The translations under genes and the position numbers were made by a program. Shown here piece after piece: positions 1-5,498 of a stretch of 5,498 nt of DNA. The notes beneath the pieces are model-generated. The model searched no databases and had not been told where the DNA came from. It saw only the letters and a program-made list of their open reading frames with translations. Numbering within the stretch: position 1 is the stretch's first letter; every line of letters begins with the position of its first letter. Source of the DNA: Gammaproteobacteria bacterium (GTDB lineage: Bacteria > Pseudomonadota > Gammaproteobacteria > SZUA-229); assembly GCA_023136715.1 (NCBI GenBank), contig JAGLQT010000133.1:1-5498 (forward strand), read 5' to 3'.

Positions 1-1288
1 TAAAATTTGCATTTTTTGGCATATTATCTGGAGAAGGATTAGGAGATATAGCAACCTTTTTTAAAAATGAACCCGCGGCCTCTGTTATAATATTCGCGTA
101 CACACCCTTATTTGTCAAAAACGAAGCCACATAATCTTGAACATTATCCTGCAGATTATCAAAATTAGCATCACCATTATTTGGTGAATTTTGCTCTTCA
201 GTATCAACCACGCCATCAGCATCTAGATCCGATTCACCGGTTAATGATCCCGCACCCTTTACAGCCAATGACTCCGAGATCGATAATGGATTCACTGATG
301 GCGTAATCACCAGATTATCCTGATAATCTCCCACTGTATCAGGTGAAAATTCAATAGTAACTGAACACGTATCTGAAGGATTCTCGCTCTCAGGGCTTAG
401 TGTGTTATTTGAACAGGTTTCAGTTACGATACTAAATGGTGCGCTCAGTGCCGCCAGACTTGCTCCATCCATAACAAGATCAGCATTACCTGTATTACGT
501 AGAATTATTGTCTTCTGGGTCGTCGCACCTAGCATAACAAATGCAAAATCTATTGGATCAGTATCCGACTTAAGAATTGGCCTTTGAATAACCGTAGCTG
601 AATTTAACCAAACAAGATTATCTTGAATTACTGGATCAGAATTCACATAACCATCCAATGGTAACGTTGAATAAGCGGCATGCACAGAAGACAAATTAAA
701 AACAGGAACAGCCGCGATTTGATCAACAACAGCCATGCCATCACCCAGCACATGCCCAAACACCGTGTAGTTGTCACTATCCAGAAAAGTATTATCCACA
801 TGATTAATAAACCACTGGCTTGTTGCACTATCAGGATCTGTATTTACTTGTGCCATAGCAATGGTACCGCGAACATTCGACAAACCCGATCCAGTAAATT
901 CATTAATGATGGACGCATATTCCGGAACTTCTTCAAGACCACCTGGGTAGTCATGAGTATCAAGAACAGAATCATAAGAATGATCAAAATCACCGAGAGC
1001 AGGGTCAAATGTAAATCCCCCTCCCTGTATAACAAAATTAGGCAAACTCCTGTGGATAAATGAATTGTCATATCGAAAATCACCTACCCCATCATCAGCA
1101 TACTTAAGAAAGTTTGTTACAGTAACTGGCGTAATAGAATCATATAATTCCAGATCAAGGTTATATTGATTAACACCAATCTGGACATCCATTCGCACAA
1201 TTTTTACAGCATTTGCAGTGCATGGAATAATAATGAATAGAAAAAGGATGGTGTGGAATTGTCGTAAACGCATAATTAATTTCAACAT
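1..1288 (-). CDS. Exported cyclophilin-type peptidyl-prolyl isomerase fused to ASH-like and choice-of-anchor U-like domains; 3' end beyond the window
   Basis: Continuous open frame of 429 codons from ATG at 1288 to the left edge; no stop is reached. Residues 1-27 look like a Sec signal peptide: basic start (K3, R7, R9), hydrophobic core 13-21, cleavage after T-A-N-A (A27). Residues ~30-195 are a cyclophilin domain, expected to catalyse cis-trans isomerisation of Xaa-Pro bonds in the periplasm or outside the cell. It shows HRSLPNFVIQGG (R80, F85, Q88), RGTIAMA (140-146), SQWFIN (Q158, F160) and FLD...YTVFG (F168, Y174). F and Y replace human CypA W121 and H126, as in E. coli cyclophilins. Residues ~244-349 resemble ASH/HYDIN-like (choice-of-anchor D) beta-sandwiches, with LRNTGNADL and C292/C308, which could form a disulfide. 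Residues 350-429 carry a Ca2+-type loop, DLDADGVVD (D354, D356, D358, D362, E365), then GDANFDNLQDNV, like the start of choice-of-anchor U domains. A C-terminal sorting signal may follow off-window. No good Shine-Dalgarno is visible; Met6 (1273) is an alternative start. The cyclophilin call is firm; the other domains are from recalled consensus. Confidence 0.88.
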   Translation of the reverse strand, partial: MLKLIMRLRQFHTILFLFIIIPCTANAVKIVRMDVQIGVNQYNLDLELYDSITPVTVTNFLKYADDGVGDFRYDNSFIHRSLPNFVIQGGGFTFDPALGDFDHSYDSVLDTHDYPGGLEEVPEYASIINEFTGSGLSNVRGTIAMAQVNTDPDSATSQWFINHVDNTFLDSDNYTVFGHVLGDGMAVVDQIAAVPVFNLSSVHAAYSTLPLDGYVNSDPVIQDNLVWLNSATVIQRPILKSDTDPIDFAFVMLGATTQKTIILRNTGNADLVMDGASLAALSAPFSIVTETCSNNTLSPESENPSDTCSVTIEFSPDTVGDYQDNLVITPSVNPLSISESLAVKGAGSLTGESDLDADGVVDTEEQNSPNNGDANFDNLQDNVQDYVASFLTNKGVYANIITEAAGSFLKKVAISPNPSPDNMPKNANF

Positions 1289-1364
1289 AATATGTATAGA
1301 TACTTTAAAAATAAATAATAACAACAATCATACTGCTCGTCACTGGACAACCGTATTAGCGATT
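1289..1364. other. AT-rich intergenic gap between the pump gene and the cyclophilin fusion gene
   Basis: This 76-base gap lies between the pump stop codon (TAA at 1367-1365) and the cyclophilin ATG. It is clearly richer in A and T than either gene, especially in the 40 bases next to the ATG. I see no stem followed by a T run, so no intrinsic terminator separates the two genes. The best hairpin is a 5-bp TTGTC/GACGA stem with one G-T pair and no T tract behind it. A weak promoter-like pair can be found (TTGTTA, then TATACA about 20 bases on), but the spacing is poor and it would leave almost no leader. Read-through from the pump operon is therefore possible, but the sequence does not prove it. 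Confidence 0.5.
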
Positions 1365-4300
1365 TTAGTGTACTAACCTCCGAGTTTTACATATCAAAAA
1401 CACGGCGGGCAACACTACTAAAGTCAGGATTGTAGCACTCAACATACCACCCACCATGGGGGCTGCGATACGGCGCATTACCTCTGAACCCGTACCGCTT
1501 CCCAGCATGATTGGTAATAACCCCACTATTATGGCAGAAACTGTCATTATAATGGGACGCACTCTCAATAAAGCACCCTCAATTACCGATGAACGGATAT
1601 TCTCTAAAGTTAAACTCTGATTGCTCTGTTCTGCTTCAAAGACATACCGGGCAAACGCCTGATTCAGATAAACCAGCATAACCACGCCAATCTCCACCGC
1701 TACACCAGCGAGCGCGATAAATCCTACTCCCACGGCCACGGACATATTGTAATTCAGCAGATACAGCAGCCATAAACCGCCGGTCAAAGCCAATGGCAAG
1801 GTACCCATAATAATCAATACTTCAGTCAGATTCCTAAAACTCAAGTACAGAAGTAAAACTATAGTAATCAATGTGATAGGAACAACTGTTGAGAGCCTTT
1901 CTTTTGCACGAACCATGTACTCATATTGCCCCGACCATGAAATTGAATAGCCCGGTGGCAGTTCGATATTCTCACTCACCGCACGCTGTGCCTGTTCAAC
2001 ATAGGACCCCAAATCACGGCCTTCTATATCGATGTAAATCCAGCCATTCAGGCGTGCATTCTCGGTTTTTATTAATCCCGGACCATTATCAATACGAATT
2101 TCAGCAACCTCAGCCAGAGGGATATGCGCACCAGTCGGGGTCACGATAGGTAAATTACGAAGCTTCTCCAGCGAATCCCTGACATCTCGCGGATAACGAA
2201 TATTGATCGGATATCGTTCCAGCCCTTCAACCGTTTGCGCAACACGCATACCGCCCAAAGCCAGACGTACCACCTCCTGCACATCGGCAATATTGAGCGC
2301 AAAACGCGCCGCCGCCAGGCGATCAATATCCACCATCACATAGCGGCCACCGGCGACCCGCTCGGAATAGACTGAAGCCGTACCAGGCACATCCTGAATC
2401 ACAGCTTCGATCTGCTGGCCAATTTTCTGAATTGTATCCAGATTAGCCCCTGCCACTTTAATCCCCACCGGGGTTTTAATTCCAGTTGCCAGCATATCTA
2501 TACGATTTTTAATCGGCATCACCCAGGCATTGGTGAGACCAGGTATTTGGACACGCTGATTCAGCTCCTGCTTTAATTTCTCCAGCGTCATACCCTCACG
2601 CCATTGATCCCGGGGTTTCAGCTGAATCGTTGATTCAATCATGGTTAAAGGTGCCGGATCAGTAGCCGTTTCCGCCCTGCCCACTTTACCAAAAACTCGT
2701 TTTACTTCTGGAACTGACATAATCAATTTATCGGTTTGCTGCAATAATTCCTGTGCTTTGCCGATAGATATAGCGGGAAAAGTCGTGGGCATATATAGCA
2801 AATCCCCTTCGTCCAGATCAGGCATAAATTCAGAACCAATTTGCGTTAACGGCCAGAGGCCCAACATCACCAACACCAAACTTATCGCCAATACTTTCCT
2901 GGGCGCTTTTAGCACCAGGTCAATAGCGGGTCGATAAAACTTAATCAAAATTCGATTCACTGGATTATTCTTTTCTGGCGTAATACGGCCTCGAATAAAA
3001 TACCCCATCAGCACCGGAACTAATGTAATCGACAAGCCCGCAGCGGCAGCCATAGCAAAAGTTTTGGTATAGGCTAACGGTGAAAATAAGCGTCCTTCCT
3101 GAGCCTCCAGTGTAAAAACTGGCAGAAAACTTAGCGTAATAATCAACAGCGAGAAAAATAACGGCGGCCCCACTTCCAGTGAGGCCTGCCTGATTATTTC
3201 CCAGCGATTCTCATCGGTGACATCTGTTTTCTCGAAATGCTTATGTACATTTTCAATCATCACAATGGCGGCATCGACCATGGCGCCGATAGCAATCGCA
3301 ATGCCGCCCAGCGACATAATATTGGCGTTGATACCCATACGCTCCATAACGATAAAAGCAGTAAAAATTCCTACTGGTAACGAAACAATAATCACCAAAG
3401 CAGAGCGCAGATGAAAAAGGAATAATGCACAAACCAGTGCGACAACAACAAATTCTTCAAGCAACTTATAACTTAAGTTATCGACAGCGCGTTCAATCAA
3501 GGATGAACGATCATAGGTTTCTACAATTTCAACACCTTCGGGTAAACCCCTGGATAATTCATCCAGTTTTTCCTTAACGCCTTCAATCGTAGTCAGAGCA
3601 TTTTCACCATAACGCATAACAATAATGCCGCCAACGACTTCACCTTCACCATCCAATTCAGCAATACCTCGGCGTAATTGTGGTCCCAGGCGAACTTGTG
3701 AAACATCCTTGAGTAAAATAGGTGCGCCACGCTCATTCACACCCAATGGAATATGCCGAAGATCTTCCAGAGAGTCGATATAACCGGTTGCCCTGACCAT
3801 GTATTCAGCTTCCGCCATTTCAATCACAGACCCCCCTGTTTCCTGACTACCACGGATGATCGCTTGCTTTATTTTTGAAACCGATAAACCATAAGCACGT
3901 AAACTATTTGGATCGAGCACAACCTGGTATTGCTTGACCATACCGCCAACAGTCACCACTTCTGAAACGCCAGGAACAGTTTGTAATTCATACTTTAAGA
4001 ACCAGTCCTGCAAACTACGTAGCTGAGACAAATCTCTACCACCTGTACGATCAAGCAAGGCATATTCATAAACCCAACCCACACCCGTTGCATCCGGTCC
4101 TAATTCAGGACGGGCATCAGCCGGTAATTTACTTGAAACCTGGCTCAAATATTCCAATACCCGCGTACGAGCCCAATAAAGATCGGTGCCATCTTCAAAA
4201 ATCACGTAGACATAAGAATCGCCGAAAAAAGAGTAGCCACGTACATTGACTGCCTTGGGCACCGATAACATGGTCGTTGTTAACAGATAGGTAACCTGGT

Positions 4301-4487
4301 CTTCAACCACCTGGGGCGCCTGACCTGGATAAGAAGTTTTGATAATCACTTGTACATCTGATAAATCAGGAATCGCATCAAGCGGCGTTTGTTTGAGCGA
4401 ATAAAAACCCGCACCAACAAGCATCACCGTTATCAATAAAACGACGAAGCGATTATCAATCGAACTGTTGATTATTGACTTAATCAC
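1365..4487 (-). CDS. cusA: CusA/SilA-type Cu(I)/Ag(I) efflux RND pump (heavy-metal efflux family, inner membrane)
   Basis: Complete protein of 1040 residues; E. coli CusA has 1047 and aligns nearly end to end from memory. It is the proton-driven inner-membrane pump of a tripartite complex that moves Cu(I) or Ag(I) out of the cell. Layout is standard RND: TM1 at ~14-32, a large periplasmic loop, TM2-6 at ~340-496, TM7 at ~530-549, a second periplasmic loop, and TM8-12 at ~866-1033. The three-Met metal site is intact: M566 (GDLLYM), M616 (PLTM) and M665 (NRIDM), equal to E. coli M573, M623 and M672. Also kept are the membrane Met pairs M403/M479, M410/M494 and M391/M1004, TM4 D405 in GAMVDAAIVMIEN, E932 (E939), and funnel charges R83, E560, D610, E618, R662 and K671. 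Differences: I979 for K984, L271 and R748 for M271/M755, and L68 for proline in TYPLTT. Start is GTG, forced by a TGA nine codons upstream in frame and no ATG between. It overlaps the adaptor stop as GTGA. Cu(I)/Ag(I) is favoured over Zn/Co/Cd; cusA and silA cannot be told apart. Confidence 0.97.
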   Translation of the reverse strand: MIKSIINSSIDNRFVVLLITVMLVGAGFYSLKQTPLDAIPDLSDVQVIIKTSYPGQAPQVVEDQVTYLLTTTMLSVPKAVNVRGYSFFGDSYVYVIFEDGTDLYWARTRVLEYLSQVSSKLPADARPELGPDATGVGWVYEYALLDRTGGRDLSQLRSLQDWFLKYELQTVPGVSEVVTVGGMVKQYQVVLDPNSLRAYGLSVSKIKQAIIRGSQETGGSVIEMAEAEYMVRATGYIDSLEDLRHIPLGVNERGAPILLKDVSQVRLGPQLRRGIAELDGEGEVVGGIIVMRYGENALTTIEGVKEKLDELSRGLPEGVEIVETYDRSSLIERAVDNLSYKLLEEFVVVALVCALFLFHLRSALVIIVSLPVGIFTAFIVMERMGINANIMSLGGIAIAIGAMVDAAIVMIENVHKHFEKTDVTDENRWEIIRQASLEVGPPLFFSLLIITLSFLPVFTLEAQEGRLFSPLAYTKTFAMAAAAGLSITLVPVLMGYFIRGRITPEKNNPVNRILIKFYRPAIDLVLKAPRKVLAISLVLVMLGLWPLTQIGSEFMPDLDEGDLLYMPTTFPAISIGKAQELLQQTDKLIMSVPEVKRVFGKVGRAETATDPAPLTMIESTIQLKPRDQWREGMTLEKLKQELNQRVQIPGLTNAWVMPIKNRIDMLATGIKTPVGIKVAGANLDTIQKIGQQIEAVIQDVPGTASVYSERVAGGRYVMVDIDRLAAARFALNIADVQEVVRLALGGMRVAQTVEGLERYPINIRYPRDVRDSLEKLRNLPIVTPTGAHIPLAEVAEIRIDNGPGLIKTENARLNGWIYIDIEGRDLGSYVEQAQRAVSENIELPPGYSISWSGQYEYMVRAKERLSTVVPITLITIVLLLYLSFRNLTEVLIIMGTLPLALTGGLWLLYLLNYNMSVAVGVGFIALAGVAVEIGVVMLVYLNQAFARYVFEAEQSNQSLTLENIRSSVIEGALLRVRPIIMTVSAIIVGLLPIMLGSGTGSEVMRRIAAPMVGGMLSATILTLVVLPAVFLICKTRRLVH

Positions 4488-5498
4488 TGTAATGGCTCCG
4501 TACTCGTCATATCATCTGGTTTTGACATGCGATTCAAGCTGGCCTTGATGCTAGCTTCGGAATCAATCAGGAATTGACCGGAAACAACGACTTCCTCTCC
4601 CGATTTTAAACCACTGACAATTTCAACCCAGTCACCACTTTCTATGCCGGCATTCACTGTTCGCGCTTCAAAGCGACCTTCACCCAGGGCGACGATCACG
4701 CGTTCATTACGACCAGTACGAATTAATGCTTCCATTGGTATAACCAGTATGTCGTTTTTCGCACCACCAAATATTTTCACATTGGCGTACATATTAGGCT
4801 TCAAAGCTTCTTCAGGATTATCAAAACGCAAACGTACTTTTAGTGTTCTGGTTTTAGGATCGAGACTGGGGTAGATATATTCAACTTTGCCTTGCCATTG
4901 ACGACCCGGCAAATAAGAAAGTGTCACTTGCGCAGAATCACCCATTGATACCCAGTTAGCCTGCCTTTCAAAAACCTCAGCTAATAACCAGACACTCGAC
5001 AAATCAGCCAGGCTCATCACTTTCATAGAGGGCTTAATAAACATGCCTTCACGAACTGGTAAGGTTGAAACCACGCCATCTTGTGGCGCAAATACAGCAA
5101 TAGTCTGGCGAACTTTTCTGTTCACACGCAATACTGCAATTTGTTGCTTTGATATACCTAAAGCCAGCAATCGTTCGGCCGAAGCAGAAACAAGACCTTT
5201 ATTGCCGACTGCAAGAGCCTGCACAAATTCTTCCTGCGCATTTACCAGTTCGGGTGAATAAAAATCAAACAGGCGATCACCTTTTTTAACGCGCTCACCT
5301 TCTGAACGAACCACCAGATTTTCAATCCAGCCTTCGGTACGTAAATGAATATGACTTACTTTTGATTCATCAAAATCGACATAACCCACGGTATCAATAC
5401 CACGCCAGAGCCTGGAATTTTCAACTTTAGTTGTACGCACACCTAAATTCTGGATCACTTCAGGCGAGATTGTAATCGCATCACCAGCAGTGGCATCT
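4484..5498 (-). CDS. cusB: CusB/SilB-type periplasmic adaptor (membrane fusion protein) of the Cu(I)/Ag(I) efflux system; 5' end beyond the window
   Basis: The open frame continues to the right edge, giving 337 visible residues (1 is the codon at 5497-5495). This periplasmic subunit bridges the RND pump and the outer-membrane channel and, in the Cus family, hands metal to the pump. It opens with ITISPEVIQNLGVRT, the usual entry to the CusB core, so the signal peptide, the N-terminal Met metal site and any heavy-metal-binding domain are off-window. Visible parts: first lipoyl half ~50-79 (TEGWIENLVVRSEGERVKKG), short helical hairpin ~81-130 (SPELVNAQEEF), second lipoyl half ~130-164 (APQDGVVSTLPVREGM), beta-barrel ~167-242 with the hallmark DPKTRTLKVRL and ALKPNMYANV, then a membrane-proximal domain ~248-316 ending in FLIDSEASIKASLNRM, very close to E. 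coli CusB. The tail ends ~21 residues later, so no CusF-like domain is fused at the C terminus. The GTG at 5458 is an internal valine codon, not the start. The stop overlaps the pump start (GTGA). cusB and silB cannot be separated here. Confidence 0.95.
   Translation of the reverse strand, partial: DATAGDAITISPEVIQNLGVRTTKVENSRLWRGIDTVGYVDFDESKVSHIHLRTEGWIENLVVRSEGERVKKGDRLFDFYSPELVNAQEEFVQALAVGNKGLVSASAERLLALGISKQQIAVLRVNRKVRQTIAVFAPQDGVVSTLPVREGMFIKPSMKVMSLADLSSVWLLAEVFERQANWVSMGDSAQVTLSYLPGRQWQGKVEYIYPSLDPKTRTLKVRLRFDNPEEALKPNMYANVKIFGGAKNDILVIPMEALIRTGRNERVIVALGEGRFEARTVNAGIESGDWVEIVSGLKSGEEVVVSGQFLIDSEASIKASLNRMSKPDDMTSTEPLQ
4496..4499 (-). promoter_or_regulatory. Shine-Dalgarno sequence for the GTG start of cusA
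   Basis: On the minus strand GGAG lies inside the last codons of the adaptor gene, with 8 bases between it and the GTG at 4487. It supports the GTG start and shows that the pump is translated from the adaptor message, probably by ribosomes that have just ended at the overlapping TGA. Confidence 0.75.

Noticed and set aside
680..1063. Plus-strand open stretch of 127 codons
   Set aside because: It lies wholly antisense to the cyclophilin domain, whose minus-strand translation is clearly recognisable. The plus-strand product has no family likeness and no supporting ribosome binding site that I could see.
844..1083. Minus-strand open stretches at 844-1083 and 643-828
   Set aside because: They are out-of-frame shadows of the cyclophilin gene. 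The protein family match is in the long frame that starts at 1288.
1283..1325. Promoter for the cyclophilin gene (TTGTTA with TATACA)
   Set aside because: The spacing of about 20 bases is too long and the -10 matches at four of six positions in very AT-rich DNA. It would put transcription start almost on the ATG, so I do not call it.
1337..1350. Hairpin TTGTC/GACGA after the pump gene as a terminator
   Set aside because: The stem is 5 bp including a G-T pair and is not followed directly by a T run, so it is too weak to call.
5456..5458. GTG at 5458 as the start of the adaptor gene
   Set aside because: The frame stays open to the right edge, and the 13 codons before it encode DATAGDAITISPE, which continues the CusB-family core. 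A start here would also remove the signal peptide that a periplasmic adaptor needs.

Overview
The window holds three genes, all on the minus strand, so they are transcribed from right to left as drawn. From 5' to 3' on that strand they are: the 3' part of a CusB/SilB-type periplasmic adaptor gene (its 5' end lies beyond the right edge), a complete CusA/SilA-type heavy-metal RND pump gene, and, after a 76-base AT-rich gap, the 5' part of a gene for an exported cyclophilin-type peptidyl-prolyl isomerase fused to further extracellular domains. This third gene runs off the left edge.

The adaptor and pump form one translational unit. The adaptor stop and the pump start overlap in GTGA, with a GGAG Shine-Dalgarno sequence 8 bases upstream of the GTG. 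Together they should make the inner-membrane and periplasmic parts of a tripartite Cu(I)/Ag(I) efflux complex that spans the cell envelope. The outer-membrane channel (CusC-like), a CusF-like chaperone and any regulator are not in the window; if present nearby they are most likely beyond the right edge. The pump keeps the three-methionine metal site (M566, M616, M665), the three membrane Met pairs and the TM4 aspartate D405. It differs from E. coli CusA at three places of possible functional weight: the proton-relay lysine K984 is isoleucine (I979), the upper Met pair M271/M755 is Leu/Arg, and the proline of the TYPLTT motif is leucine.

The left 1288 bases carry no ordinary complete ORF but are one long open minus-strand frame of 429 visible codons. 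It encodes a signal peptide, a cyclophilin domain with bacterial-type active-site residues, a beta-sandwich of the ASH/HYDIN-like (choice-of-anchor D-like) kind, and a Ca2+-loop-rich start of what looks like a choice-of-anchor U domain. This domain combination is the least ordinary thing in the window.

A Gram-negative bacterium is certain in practice, given the tripartite RND system and periplasmic adaptor. The strong CusA resemblance and the style of the secreted fusion protein suggest a moderately AT-rich, probably environmental or aquatic gammaproteobacterium. That last step is inference. No RNA gene, insertion sequence, CRISPR array, integration site or convincing terminator was seen.
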